From contig NZ_MJAH01000013.1 in assembly GCF_001746295.1 (NCBI RefSeq), positions 143,874-207,873 on the forward strand: a DNA stretch of 64,000 nucleotides, in the 5' to 3' direction. Position numbers and translations under genes: made by a program. The notes under the pieces are model-generated. The model had not been told where the DNA came from and searched no databases. It saw only the letters and a list, made by a program, of their open reading frames with translations. Shown one piece after another: positions 7,162 through 18,415 of the stretch. The stretch comes from Streptomyces sp. LUP47B. GTDB lineage: Bacteria; Actinomycetota; Actinomycetes; Streptomycetales; Streptomycetaceae. Numbering within the stretch: position 1 is the first letter of the stretch; each line of letters opens with the position of its first letter.

Positions 7162-8168
7162 GCCGCCTCGGCGGTCTCCTCCTTGCGCCGGGAGCCGTCC
7201 CCGTCCGTGTTACGGCGGGAATCGATACGCGAGCGTGACGGCCAGCGCACGTCGTACGCCCAGCCGAGCATCTCGAACCAGCGGATGATCCGCGCCGAGG
7301 AGTCCAGTTGCCCCCGCATCACTCCGTGCCGCGCCGAGGTCGGGTCGGCGTGGTGCAGGTTGTGCCAGGACTCACCGCAGGACAGCACGGCCAGCCACCA
7401 CACGTTGCCCGAGCGGTCCCGCGACTTGAAGGGCCGCTTGCCGACCGCGTGGCAGATCGAGTTGATCGACCAGGTCACGTGGTGCAGCAGGCAGACCCGG
7501 ACCAGGGATCCCCAGAAGAAGCCGGTGAACGCGCCCCACCAGGACATCGTCACCAGTCCGCCGATCACGGCGGGCAGGGCCAGCGAGAGCATCGTCCAGA
7601 AGATGAACTGGCGCGAGATCGCCCGGATCGCCGGGTCCTTGACCAGATCCGGCGCGTACTTCTCCTGCGGGGTCTGCTCCTCGTCGAACATCCAGGCGAT
7701 ATGGGCCCACCACAGGCCCTTCATCAGGGCCGGGACCGTCTCCCCGAACCGCCACGGCGAGTGGGGATCGCCCTCGGCGTCGGAGAACTTGTGGTGCTTG
7801 CGGTGGTCGGCCACCCACCGCACCAGGGGCCCCTCGACCGCCAGCGACCCCATGATCGCCAGCGCGATTCTCAGGGGGCGCTTGGCCTTGAAGGAGCCGT
7901 GCGTGAAGTAGCGGTGGAAGCCGATCGTGATGCCGTGGCAGCCGAGGTAGTAGAAGAAGACCAGAAGGCCCAGATCGAGCCAGCTCACACCCCAGCCCCA
8001 GGCCAGCGGCACCGCCGCGAGCAGGGCGAGGAACGGGACGGTGATGAAGAGGACCAGCGTGATCTGTTCGAGTGAGCGCTTCTGCTCACCGCCCAGCGTC
8101 GCGGAGGGTGCTGTCGAGCCGTCGGTCGCCTTCGGGGCGTCTGCGATCACATCGGAGCGCGTGGTCAT
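7158..8168 (-). CDS. Acyl-CoA/fatty-acid delta-9 desaturase
   Basis: 336-residue integral membrane di-iron desaturase. The three His boxes are all present: HRYFTH, HRKHH and HNLHH, with paired hydrophobic segments before the first box and between boxes two and three. It would introduce a cis double bond into membrane-bound acyl chains using O2 and an electron donor. ATG 8168 is used; the open frame continues upstream but is low-complexity and crosses the likely promoter. Coupled to the TetR gene downstream. Confidence 0.92.
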   Translation of the reverse strand: MTTRSDVIADAPKATDGSTAPSATLGGEQKRSLEQITLVLFITVPFLALLAAVPLAWGWGVSWLDLGLLVFFYYLGCHGITIGFHRYFTHGSFKAKRPLRIALAIMGSLAVEGPLVRWVADHRKHHKFSDAEGDPHSPWRFGETVPALMKGLWWAHIAWMFDEEQTPQEKYAPDLVKDPAIRAISRQFIFWTMLSLALPAVIGGLVTMSWWGAFTGFFWGSLVRVCLLHHVTWSINSICHAVGKRPFKSRDRSGNVWWLAVLSCGESWHNLHHADPTSARHGVMRGQLDSSARIIRWFEMLGWAYDVRWPSRSRIDSRRNTDGDGSRRKEETAEAA

Positions 8169-8232
8169 GGGCGTCCCCTGTGGGGTTTCGAGGATTTGAG
8201 ACGGGGTGCCGGGCTGCCGGAATCCTTCCCGG

Positions 8233-8280
8233 GTTCCGTTACGACGGTCCCTACGGTTCCGTAACCTACGGCGTCGTAAG
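8233..8280 (-). promoter_or_regulatory. Putative operator/promoter region of the desaturase-tetR operon
   Basis: Between the divergent desaturase and ppc starts lie GGTTCCGTTACGAC (8233-8246) and a related copy GGTTCCGTAACC (8255-8266) 22 bp apart, about two helical turns. TACGGTTCCGTA (8252-8263) is an inverted repeat with a TT centre, and TTACGACG (8239-8246) is matched by CGTCGTAA (8272-8279). Such nested repeats 65-110 bp upstream of the desaturase start suit a TetR dimer pair. Nothing else was seen in the 306-bp gap apart from the ppc ribosome-binding site. Confidence 0.45.
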
Positions 8281-8474
8281 TATGGCAGCGCGGCGCCCGG
8301 CGGCAAGAGCCCGAGAGTCTGCGCGTCCGCATGGACACCTATCCTTGGAGTCGGTCGGACAGCGCGGTCCGCTCTGAATTCTTCCCGGATGTCCGGCTCG
8401 TATGCGGCGGCTGCCGCAGGCCGCATTCGGGTTCCCCTCCCGGACGAGCTTCAACACTGCAAGGAGCCGCACCT

Positions 8475-11216
<2,742 letters not shown>

Positions 11217-11226
11217 GCCCGTGCAC

Positions 11227-11270
11227 AAAGGCGGTGCCCCCGAGCCGGCCGGCTCGGGGGCACCGCCTTT
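11227..11270. terminator. Bidirectional terminator between ppc and the LAETG-protein gene
   Basis: A perfect 44-bp palindrome, each 22-base arm running AAAGGCGGTGCC... outward to a T tract (TTTTT at 11268-11272). It begins 11 bp after the ppc stop and ends 13 bp before the opposing stop, so it can end transcription from both sides. Confidence 0.95.
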
Positions 11271-11282
11271 TTCCGTGCTGCG

Positions 11283-11981
11283 TCAGGCCCGGCGCCGCCT
11301 GACGACGAGGTACGCTCCGGCCGCCAGCAGCGCCGCCGAGACACCCGAGAGCAGGCTGACGGGAGCGCCGTTCCCGGTCTCCGCGAGGTCACCGGTGGCG
11401 CCCTGCGCGGAAGCGGAGGCGGACGGGGAGGAGGAGGCCGACGCGGAGGCCCCGGCCGCAGCGGATTCGCTGGGGTCGGTGCTGGGCTCGGCGCTGGGAG
11501 AGGCGGATTCGTCCGACCCGGGAGTGCCGGAGGCCGACGCGGTCGGCGTGGCCGAACCGCCACCGCCCTCCTCGTCCGCGCAGTCCGTCCAGAACACCTT
11601 GTGCTTGGCGGCGCCGTTCTCGCCCTCGAAGTTCCAGAACAGCTTGTAGTGACCGTCGGGCAGCGACAGGTCGTCCGTGCGGCCGTGACCGTCGGTGCCC
11701 AGCGTGATCTCGCCGGACTTCACGGTCTCGCCCTTGACGTCGGCCGTCGGGGCCCAGGCCTCGATGTGCCAGTCGACCTCCTGGACGGCGTCGAAGCCGA
11801 AGGCGTCCAGGTAGAAGGTGCAGACGTGCGGCTCGTTCTTACGGAGCTCTTCGCCCGTGGTGGCGTCGTGGATCTTCACGGTTCCGTTGTCACCGGGAGC
11901 GGTGGCGTGGGCGACCGGCGCGACCAGAAAGGCCGCTGAAGCGACGGCGCACACGGCGCCGACGCGGGAGAGGATACGCAT
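11283..11981 (-). CDS. Secreted cell-wall protein with LAETG sorting signal
   Basis: 232 residues. A signal peptide (MRILSRVGAVCAVASAAFLV, cleavage near AHA-TA) leads into a mature domain of about 130 residues with two Cys (HVCTF and WTDCAD), then a Ser/Ala/Pro-rich stalk (about 145-195) and a C-terminal LAETG, hydrophobic segment and RRRRA tail. LAxTG is the signal used by class E sortases, so the protein should be attached to peptidoglycan. Start at ATG 11981 fits the signal peptide; ATG 11996 adds five residues. No sortase gene is in the window. Confidence 0.8.
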   Translation of the reverse strand: MRILSRVGAVCAVASAAFLVAPVAHATAPGDNGTVKIHDATTGEELRKNEPHVCTFYLDAFGFDAVQEVDWHIEAWAPTADVKGETVKSGEITLGTDGHGRTDDLSLPDGHYKLFWNFEGENGAAKHKVFWTDCADEEGGGGSATPTASASGTPGSDESASPSAEPSTDPSESAAAGASASASSSPSASASAQGATGDLAETGNGAPVSLLSGVSAALLAAGAYLVVRRRRA

Positions 11982-12119
11982 GGGGCAGTAATCCATCTTC
12001 GAGAGTGAAACGGGAAGATGTGGAGGGGGCGGCTCAGCTTCCAGCCCCGACTGACCTCTGGTCAATCACGAACAGACAACACTCACGTTCTTCACAGCAG
12101 CGGAGAACGACGAAAGCCG

Positions 12120-12623
12120 TCAGATGGCCACGAAAGCCGCCGTGAGCAGCGCGATCCCCGACCCCGCCAGCACCCACGCGGCCCGCGTCCTGCGCAGCCC
12201 GCCCGCCACGACCACCGACGCGAGCAGCAGCGCCCCGCCCATCGGCACCCAGGAATGGAGCACGCCGGCCGGTCCGGACCGTACGACGTCATCGGAACCG
12301 GGCTTGACCACGACCCCGTAGGTCTGCCCCTTGCGCACGGCCACGGTGTTCTCGATGACGGCCCGGGCCCGTGCCCGGGACCCGTGCGACAGCGGGGTGT
12401 ACGGGCCCGTGCAGGCGTCCTCGGAACACCGCGTCACTTCGATCGTGCCCCGCTCACGCCCCTTGGTGAGCATCACGTACTGGGCGCTGCCCCAGGACGC
12501 CCACACCCCCGCGATCAGGATCAGCACCGTGACCACCCCCATCGACGCGAGCCGTCCGAACCGCAGTGCGGTGACCGAGGTCTGGCGGGCGGAGGCGGCG
12601 AGGGCAGGCATGGCGGGGATCAT
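12120..12623 (-). CDS. Membrane protein of unknown function
   Basis: 167 residues with a hydrophobic segment at about 27-47, an extracytoplasmic-looking middle part with two Cys (RCSEDACTG) and two hydrophobic segments near the C terminus (about 125-140 and 149-166). I do not recognise the family. ATG 12623 or 12611 could start it. It lies 32 bp downstream of pth on the same strand and may be its operon partner. Confidence 0.65.
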   Translation of the reverse strand: MIPAMPALAASARQTSVTALRFGRLASMGVVTVLILIAGVWASWGSAQYVMLTKGRERGTIEVTRCSEDACTGPYTPLSHGSRARARAVIENTVAVRKGQTYGVVVKPGSDDVVRSGPAGVLHSWVPMGGALLLASVVVAGGLRRTRAAWVLAGSGIALLTAAFVAI

Positions 12624-12655
12624 TGGCCATGGGATTGCCCCAAGTCAATCCGGGG

Positions 12656-13252
12656 CTAGGTGTTGTAGGTGCTCTGCGCCCGCTCGAGACCCTCGATCAC
12701 CAGGGCCTCCACCGCGTCGGCCGCCCGGTCCACGAAGTAGTCGAGCTCCTTGCGCTCGCTCGACGAGAAGTCCTTCAGGACGAAGTCCGCGACCTGCATA
12801 CGGCCCGGAGGACGCCCGATCCCGAACCGCACCCGGTGATACTCCGGCCCGAACGCCTTCGTCATCGACTTCAGCCCGTTGTGACCGTTGTCCCCGCCGC
12901 CCAGCTTCAGCCGCAGGACGCCGTAGTCGATGTCCAGCTCGTCATGGATGGCCACGATGTTGGCGACCGGCACCTTGTAGAAGTCCTTGAGCGCGTTCAC
13001 CGGACCGCCGGACAGGTTCATGAACGACATCGGCTTCGCCAGGACCACCCGCCGGCTCGCCGGCCCCGGCGGCCCGATCCGCCCCTCCACGACCTGCGCC
13101 TGCGCCTTCCCGGCCCGCTTGAACCGGCCCCCGACCCGCTCGGCCAGCAGATCGGCCACCATGAAGCCGACGTTGTGCCGGTTGCCCGCGTACTCGGGCC
13201 CCGGATTGCCGAGGCCGACGATCAGCCAGGGGCCGTTGGCGGGGGTAGTCAC
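12656..13252 (-). CDS. pth: Peptidyl-tRNA hydrolase
   Basis: 198 residues. Recycles peptidyl-tRNAs dropped by the ribosome. Family motifs are intact: WLIVGLGNPGPEYAGNRHNVG (N10 and H20-type catalytic residues), PMSFMNLSG, HDELDIDYG and KLGGGDNGHNGLKS. GTG 13252 is chosen because AGGAG sits eight bases upstream of it, whereas ATG 13258 would be only two bases from that site. Downstream of rplY, from which it is separated by a hairpin, the common actinobacterial arrangement. Confidence 0.96.
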   Translation of the reverse strand: MTTPANGPWLIVGLGNPGPEYAGNRHNVGFMVADLLAERVGGRFKRAGKAQAQVVEGRIGPPGPASRRVVLAKPMSFMNLSGGPVNALKDFYKVPVANIVAIHDELDIDYGVLRLKLGGGDNGHNGLKSMTKAFGPEYHRVRFGIGRPPGRMQVADFVLKDFSSSERKELDYFVDRAADAVEALVIEGLERAQSTYNT

Positions 13253-13277
13253 GTCCATCTCTCCTCTGCACATGCCG

Positions 13278-13310
13278 CAGCCGCCGCCCCCTGGACGGGG
13301 GCGACGGCTG
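13278..13310 (-). terminator. Hairpin between rplY and pth
   Basis: CAGCCGCCGCCCCC (13278-13291) pairs with GGGGGCGACGGCTG (13297-13310) with one mismatch and a 5-base loop. On the minus strand it follows rplY and precedes pth; it may end or attenuate read-through. Confidence 0.6.
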
Positions 13311-13381
13311 GAGCGTATATCGCTACCGCGGTGCCGGGCGCCGGGGAATCGGCGGCACGACAGCTACGGACGAACCGCCGG

Positions 13382-13975
13382 TCAGGCCTCCGCGGCCTCG
13401 TCGCCCTCGCCGGCCTCGCCCTCGGACTCCTCGGCCTGCGCGGCCAGGACCTGCAGGACGACGGTGTCGCCGTCGACGGCCAGCGTGGTGCCCTTCGGGA
13501 GGGTGATGTCCTTGGCGAGGACGGAGTCGCCGGCGGCCAGGCCCGCGATGGAGACGGTGACCGACTCGGGGATGTGCGTGGCCTCGGCCACGACCGGAAG
13601 CGCGTTCAGGACGTGCTCCAGCAGGTAGGCGCCCGGGGCCAGCTCGCCCTCGGTGTGGACGTAGATCTCGACGTTGACCTGCTCGCCGCGCTTGACCAGC
13701 TGGAGGTCGACGTGCTCGAGGTAGCCCTTGATCGGGTCACGCTGCACGGACTTCGGGATCGCCAGCTCGTTGCTCTTGCCGTCGATGTCCAGGGCGATCA
13801 GGACGTTCGACGTACGCAGCGCGAGCAGCAGCTCGTGGCCCGGGAGGGTCAGGTGGATCGGGTCGGAACCGCGACCGTACAGAACACCGGGAACCTTGTT
13901 GTCACGGCGGATACGGCGGGCGGCACCCTTGCCGAACTCCGAACGGGTCTCGGCGACGATCTTGACCTCGGACAT
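13382..13975 (-). CDS. rplY: 50S ribosomal protein bL25 (Ctc/TL5 form)
   Basis: 197 residues. The N-terminal L25 5S-rRNA-binding domain (about 1-95: EVKIVAETRSEFGKGAARRIRR, KVPGVLYG, YLEHVDLQ) is followed by the beta-rich C-terminal TL5/Ctc domain and an acidic, Glu/Ala-rich tail. The Ctc form is general-stress-linked in other Gram-positive bacteria. ATG 13975 has GAGGAG eight bases upstream. Sits between prs and pth on the same strand. Confidence 0.95.
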   Translation of the reverse strand: MSEVKIVAETRSEFGKGAARRIRRDNKVPGVLYGRGSDPIHLTLPGHELLLALRTSNVLIALDIDGKSNELAIPKSVQRDPIKGYLEHVDLQLVKRGEQVNVEIYVHTEGELAPGAYLLEHVLNALPVVAEATHIPESVTVSIAGLAAGDSVLAKDITLPKGTTLAVDGDTVVLQVLAAQAEESEGEAGEGDEAAEA

Positions 13976-14079
13976 GTGGATCACTCCTCGTAGATACAGC
14001 GGCGGACGTGGTCACCCGGCCACGAACGGCCTGCTACGAAGAGCGCGTCGATAACGGACCGCCGACACCTGCGCGAACA

Positions 14080-14137
14080 GGTACGGCCTCCCTCGCCGAG
14101 CAACTGGAGCAGTCTACTCGGAGAGGGAGGCCGTACC
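14080..14137 (-). terminator. Stem-loop between prs and rplY
   Basis: GGTACGGCCTCCCTC (14080-14094) pairs perfectly with GAGGGAGGCCGTACC (14123-14137); an inner GCCGAG/CTCGG pairing can extend the stem. No T tract follows on the minus strand. It lies 24 bp after the prs stop and so is probably its terminator, with rplY having its own promoter. Confidence 0.7.
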
Positions 14138-14160
14138 CAAAAGGATCTTCCGCAGAACCC

Positions 14161-15141
14161 TTACTGCTCGTCGAACAGGCTCGTCACCGAACCGTCCTCG
14201 AACACCTCACGCACCGCGCTCGCGATCGTCGGCGCGATCGACAGGACGGTCATCTTGTCCAGGTCCCGGCCCAGTTCACCCGGCGTCGGCAGGGTGTTGG
14301 TGAACACGAACTCGCTCACCCGGGAGTTCTTCAGCCGGTCCGCGGCCGGCCCGGACAGCACACCGTGGGTGGCCGTCACGATGACGTCCTCCGCGCCGTG
14401 CGCGAACAGCGCGTCCGCGGCGGCGCAGATCGTGCCGCCCGTGTCGATCATGTCGTCTACCAGGACACACACCCGGCCCTTGACCTCACCCACGACCTCG
14501 TGGACGGTCACCTGGTTCGCCACGTCCTTGTCGCGCCGCTTGTGCACGATCGCCAGCGGCGCACCCAGCCGGTCGCACCAGCGGTCCGCGACCCGCACCC
14601 GGCCCGCGTCCGGGGACACGACCGTCAGCTTGTCCCGGTCGACCTTGCGGCCCACGTAGTCCGCGAGCAGCGGGAGGGCGAAGAGGTGGTCGACAGGGCC
14701 GTCGAAGAAGCCCTGGATCTGGTCCGTGTGCAGATCGACGGTGAGCAGGCGGTCCGCGCCCGCCGTCTTCATCAGGTCCGCGATCAGCCGCGCCGAGATC
14801 GGTTCACGGCCACGGTGCTTCTTGTCCTGCCGCGCGTAACCGTAGAACGGCACGATGACCGTGATGGAGCGGGCCGACGCACGCTTCAGCGCGTCGATCA
14901 TGATCAGCTGCTCCATGATCCACTGGTTGATCGGAGCCGTGTGGCTCTGGATCACGAAGCAGTCCGCACCGCGTGCCGACTCCTGGTAGCGGACGTAGAT
15001 CTCGCCGTTCGCGAAGTCGAAAGCCTTCGTCGGGACGACCCCGACACCCAGCTGCTCGGCAACCTCCTTGGCAAGCTCGGGGTGGGCGCGGCCGGAGAAG
15101 AACATCATCTTCTTCTCGCCGGTCGTCTTGATCCCGGTCAC
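14161..15141 (-). CDS. prs: Ribose-phosphate pyrophosphokinase (PRPP synthetase)
   Basis: 326 residues. Converts ribose 5-phosphate and ATP to PRPP for nucleotide, His and Trp synthesis. Class I motifs are present: FANGEIYVRYQES, PYYGYARQDKKHRGREPIS-type flexible loop (PFYGYARQDKKHRGR), DLHTDQIQGFF and the PRPP loop VLVDDMIDTGGTI (about 224-236). GTG 15141 has GAGGAG six bases upstream. It follows glmU on the same strand by 75 bp, a conserved glmU-prs pairing. Confidence 0.97.
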   Translation of the reverse strand: MTGIKTTGEKKMMFFSGRAHPELAKEVAEQLGVGVVPTKAFDFANGEIYVRYQESARGADCFVIQSHTAPINQWIMEQLIMIDALKRASARSITVIVPFYGYARQDKKHRGREPISARLIADLMKTAGADRLLTVDLHTDQIQGFFDGPVDHLFALPLLADYVGRKVDRDKLTVVSPDAGRVRVADRWCDRLGAPLAIVHKRRDKDVANQVTVHEVVGEVKGRVCVLVDDMIDTGGTICAAADALFAHGAEDVIVTATHGVLSGPAADRLKNSRVSEFVFTNTLPTPGELGRDLDKMTVLSIAPTIASAVREVFEDGSVTSLFDEQ

Positions 15142-15216
15142 AGCTGTCTCCTCAGAGGTGTTTCAACTGGGTGTGCAGTTATCACGGTACGACGACTTCG
15201 GCGCACCTGTTTCCGG

Positions 15217-16665
15217 TCAGTCCTCGCTCGTGCCCTCACGGGAAGCCGCCTCGGCGGCCTTCGCCGCCGCGCTCCCCGGACGCTTGCGGGCCACCCAGCC
15301 CTCGATATTCCGTTGCTGGCCACGGGCCACGGCCAGCGAACCGGGCGGCACATCCTTCGTGATCACCGACCCTGCGGCGGTGTACGCGCCGTCCCCGACC
15401 GTGACAGGCGCCACAAACATGTTGTCCGAACCCGTGCGGCAGTGCGACCCGACCGTCGTGTGGTGCTTGTCCTGACCGTCGTAGTTCACGAACACGCTCG
15501 CGGCGCCGATGTTCGTGTACTCACCGATCGTCGCGTCACCGACATAGGAGAGATGCGGGACCTTCGCCCCCTCCCCGATGCTCGCGTTCTTCGTCTCGAC
15601 GTACGTGCCGATCTTGCCCTTCGCACCCAGCCGGCTGCCGGGGCGCAGATAGGCGAACGGACCCACGCTCGCGTGGTCGCCGATGTGGGAGCTGTAAGCG
15701 ACGGTGTTGTCGACGCGCGCCCCCGCTCCGACGTGCGTGTCCGTGAGCCGGGTGTTGGGGCCCACCTCGGCGCCCTCGCCGAGGTGGGTGGAGCCGTGCA
15801 GCTGCGTGCCCGGGTGGACGACGGAGTCCTGGCCGAAGGTGACGTTCACGTCGACCCAGGTGGTGGCCGGGTCGAGGACGGTGACGCCGGAGAGCATGGC
15901 GCGGGTCAGCAGCCGGTCGTTGAGGATCCGCCGCGCCTCGGAGAGCTGTACGCGGTTGTTGATCCCGGCGATCTCACGGTGATCGACCGCGACGGAGGCG
16001 CCGACGCGGTGCCCGGCCTCACGGAGGATCCCGAGAACGTCGGTGAGGTACTCCTCACCCTGGGAGTTGTCGGTCCGCACCTTGCCCAGCGCATCGGCGA
16101 GGAGCTGCCCGTCGAAGGCGAAGACGCCCGAGTTGATCTCGCGGATGGCCCGCTGCGCCTCGGAGGCGTCCTTGTGCTCGACGATCGCGGTCACGGCGCC
16201 GGACACCGTGTCCCGCACGATCCGCCCGTACCCGGTCGCGTCCGGCACCTCGGCGGTCAGCACGGTGACCGCGTTCCCGTCCGTGGAGTGCGTGGCGGCA
16301 AGGGTGTTGAGGGTCTCGCCGGTCAGCAGCGGGGTGTCTCCGCACACGACGACGACGGTCCCGTCGATGCGGCCGCCGACCTCCTCCAGCGCCATCCGTA
16401 CGGCGTGCCCGGTGCCGTTCTGCTGCGCCTGCACGGCGGTTCGTACGTCGGCGTCGGTGTCGGCGAGGTGGGCGGTGACCTGCTCCCGGGCGTGCCCCAC
16501 GACCACGACGAGGTTCTCGGGGTCCAACTCGCGGGCGGCGGCGAGCACATGCCCGACGAGGCTGCGGCCACAGATCTCGTGCAGGACCTTGGGTGTGGCC
16601 GACTTCATACGGGTGCCCTCACCCGCTGCGAGAACGACGACGGCTGCCGGGCGAATGGCGCTCAC
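15217..16665 (-). CDS. glmU: Bifunctional GlmU: N-acetylglucosamine-1-phosphate uridyltransferase / glucosamine-1-phosphate acetyltransferase
   Basis: 482 residues making UDP-GlcNAc for cell wall. The N-terminal uridyltransferase shows LAAGEGTRMKSATPK (about 12-26), QQNGTGHAV and CGDTPLL; the C-terminal left-handed beta helix shows the hexapeptide repeats and the acetyltransferase part KNASIGEGAKVPHLSYVGDA and NYDGQDKHHT. The tail after about residue 460 (AAAKAAEAASREG) is a low-complexity extension. GTG 16665 is the start. Preceded by a terminator and tRNA-Gln. Confidence 0.97.
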   Translation of the reverse strand: MSAIRPAAVVVLAAGEGTRMKSATPKVLHEICGRSLVGHVLAAARELDPENLVVVVGHAREQVTAHLADTDADVRTAVQAQQNGTGHAVRMALEEVGGRIDGTVVVVCGDTPLLTGETLNTLAATHSTDGNAVTVLTAEVPDATGYGRIVRDTVSGAVTAIVEHKDASEAQRAIREINSGVFAFDGQLLADALGKVRTDNSQGEEYLTDVLGILREAGHRVGASVAVDHREIAGINNRVQLSEARRILNDRLLTRAMLSGVTVLDPATTWVDVNVTFGQDSVVHPGTQLHGSTHLGEGAEVGPNTRLTDTHVGAGARVDNTVAYSSHIGDHASVGPFAYLRPGSRLGAKGKIGTYVETKNASIGEGAKVPHLSYVGDATIGEYTNIGAASVFVNYDGQDKHHTTVGSHCRTGSDNMFVAPVTVGDGAYTAAGSVITKDVPPGSLAVARGQQRNIEGWVARKRPGSAAAKAAEAASREGTSED

Positions 16666-16741
16666 GGGATGCCCTTCGGCTGTGGAGGGGGTGGGGTGAC
16701 ATCCGCAGGATACCGGGGCGTTTCCCGGGGGACATGAGAGT

Positions 16742-16767
16742 GGGCCCTGACAGTGCTGTCAGGGCCC
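16742..16767 (-). terminator. Terminator after tRNA-Gln
   Basis: A 26-bp near-perfect palindrome of arms GGGCCCTGACAG and CTGTCAGGGCCC with a TG centre lies 24 bp beyond the 3' end of the tRNA on the minus strand and 76 bp ahead of glmU. Confidence 0.85.
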
Positions 16768-16791
16768 GAACAGGGTGCGAACGGTGAGCGG

Positions 16792-16863
16792 CTCCCCCGC
16801 CAGGACTCGAACCCGGACAGATGGCACCAAAAGCCACAGTGCTGCCAATTACACCACGGGGGA
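16792..16863 (-). tRNA. tRNA-Gln (anticodon TTG)
   Basis: Read on the minus strand the 72-base gene folds as a cloverleaf: acceptor arms TCCCCCG (16863-16857) and CGGGGGA (16799-16793) with G discriminator, an anticodon stem TGGC/GCCA with loop TTTTGGT giving anticodon TTG, and a T arm with GGTTCGAGTCC. It reads CAA codons, rare in this GC-rich genome. CCA is not encoded. It lies between glmU and the histidine-kinase gene. Confidence 0.95.
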
Positions 16864-17083
16864 ATAACTTCGACTAAACCGGACATTCAGTCAGGTCGCC
16901 GAGTGGCGGCTCCTACTATGCCGTACCGGGCGCCTTCGACGCGACGGTACTGATCGGTGCCCCTGTGGACCCCGATGCCGGGGATATCGGGCGGTTTCGT
17001 GGTCGATCGGTCACTCAAGGTGGTGTAGGCCAGTCGGCGAAATGCACCGGAAAACCTCGCACGGCCGAACGTAGGCTGGAGGC

Positions 17084-18391
17084 ATGACCACGACGGGGGA
17101 AGACACCACCGCGGCTCAGACGGGGCCGTGGTGGTGGGCACGGTGGCGCAGTGCGGTACTGGACGTGGGCCTGGCGTCGGCGTCCGCGGTGGAGTGCGCG
17201 TTCGAGGGGATCCGGTTCGCGGGAGACGCCGGGATCCCGATGGCCGCGGGGATCGTGTTCGGTGTGCTGGCGGGATCGGTGCTGGTCGTCCGGCGCAAGT
17301 GGCCGATCGCGGTCGTGCTCGTCTCGATCGCCATCACGCCCGCCCAGATGGGCTACCTCATGGGCATCGTCGGCCTGTACACGCTCGCCGCGTCCGAGCT
17401 GCCGCGCCGGATCATCGGCTCGCTGGCGGGGATGTCACTGGTCGGGATGCTGATCGTGATGTTCGTGCGGGTACGCCAGGACATGGCGCACGGCGAACTG
17501 GACCTGGGGGACTGGTTCGTCCCCTTCGCGTCGATCACGACGGCCATCGGGATGACGGCGCCGCCGCTGCTGCTCGGGCTGTACGTGGGCGCTCGGCGCC
17601 GGCTCATGGAGAGCCTGCGGGAGCGGGCCGACGATCTGGAGCGGGAGCTTCAGCTGCTCGCGGAGCGGGCCGAGGAGCGGGCCGAGTGGGCGCGCAACGA
17701 GGAGCGGACCCGGATCGCCCGCGAGATGCATGACGTGGTGGCGCATCGGGTGAGCCTGATGGTGGTGCACGCGGCCGCGCTTCAGGCCGTCGCCCGGAAG
17801 GACCCCGAGAAGGCCGTCAAGAACGCCGCCCTGGTGGGGGACATGGGGCGGCAGGCGCTGACCGAGCTGCGGGAGATGCTCGGGGTGCTGCGCAGTGGGG
17901 ACGGTTTCGGGCGGCAGGAGCGGGCCGCGGTGCCACTCGTCGCGGTGGGGATGGCGGCGGCCGTGGCGGCCTCGCGGGCCGTGGACGAGGCCGACGGGCC
18001 CTGTCTGGACGATCTGGAGACGCTGATCGGGCAGTCGGCCGCGGCGGGGATGGCCGTGGATCTGTCGGTGGAGGGTGACGTGCGGTCGTATGCCGCGCGG
18101 ATCGAGCAGACGGCGTTCCGGGTGGTGCAGGAGGCGCTGACGAACGTCCACAAGCACGCGGCGGGCGCGAAGACGCACGTACGGCTGGCGCACCGGGCCT
18201 CGGAGATCGCGATGCAGGTGGAGAACGAACCGCCGCCGGAGGTGCCCTCGCTCGCGTCGGCGCGGTTGCCCTCGGGCGGTAACGGCCTGGTGGGGATGAA
18301 GGAGCGGGTCTCCGCGCTGGGCGGGGTGTTCGTGTCGGGGCCGACGGACGCGGGGGGTTTCCGGGTGTCGGCGGTGATTCCGGCGGCGTGA
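17084..18391 (+). CDS. Sensor histidine kinase (HisKA_3/NarL-partner type), orphan
   Basis: 435 residues. Five to six hydrophobic segments in the first 175 residues form a membrane sensor, then a coiled linker rich in Arg/Glu, the dimerisation/phosphoacceptor helix EERTRIAREMHDVVAHRVS with H216, and a HATPase domain with N box (VVQEALTNVHKHA) and G box (GGNGLVGMKERV). Kinases of this class normally pair with LuxR-type regulators, but none is adjacent. A TAGGCT box at about 17071-17076 and GGAGG close to the ATG are both present, so a very short or leaderless 5' end is possible. Confidence 0.9.
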   Translation: MTTTGEDTTAAQTGPWWWARWRSAVLDVGLASASAVECAFEGIRFAGDAGIPMAAGIVFGVLAGSVLVVRRKWPIAVVLVSIAITPAQMGYLMGIVGLYTLAASELPRRIIGSLAGMSLVGMLIVMFVRVRQDMAHGELDLGDWFVPFASITTAIGMTAPPLLLGLYVGARRRLMESLRERADDLERELQLLAERAEERAEWARNEERTRIAREMHDVVAHRVSLMVVHAAALQAVARKDPEKAVKNAALVGDMGRQALTELREMLGVLRSGDGFGRQERAAVPLVAVGMAAAVAASRAVDEADGPCLDDLETLIGQSAAAGMAVDLSVEGDVRSYAARIEQTAFRVVQEALTNVHKHAAGAKTHVRLAHRASEIAMQVENEPPPEVPSLASARLPSGGNGLVGMKERVSALGGVFVSGPTDAGGFRVSAVIPAA

Positions 18392-18396
18392 CGGGT

Positions 18397-18414
18397 GCCT
18401 CAGGGGCCCCTGGG
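18397..18414. terminator. Short palindrome between convergent genes
   Basis: CAGGGGCCCCTG (18401-18412) is a perfect 12-bp palindrome within a slightly longer imperfect one, in the 24-bp gap between the kinase stop and the opposing SUKH-3 stop. Plausible short bidirectional terminator. Confidence 0.35.
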
Positions 18415-18415
18415 C

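Noticed and set aside
5668..7911. 747-codon plus-strand open frame over csbD to the desaturase
   Set aside because: It crosses a terminator and is antisense to four recognisable genes; composition is Arg/Ser/Ala-rich noise.
14008..16737. 909-codon plus-strand open frame across prs and glmU
   Set aside because: It runs antisense through two well-defined enzymes and the intergenic hairpin; the protein is low-complexity and matches nothing.
16792..16863. tRNA-Gln as the attachment site of an integrated element
   Set aside because: No integrase, no repeated tRNA 3' end and no foreign-looking DNA follows; flanking genes are core.
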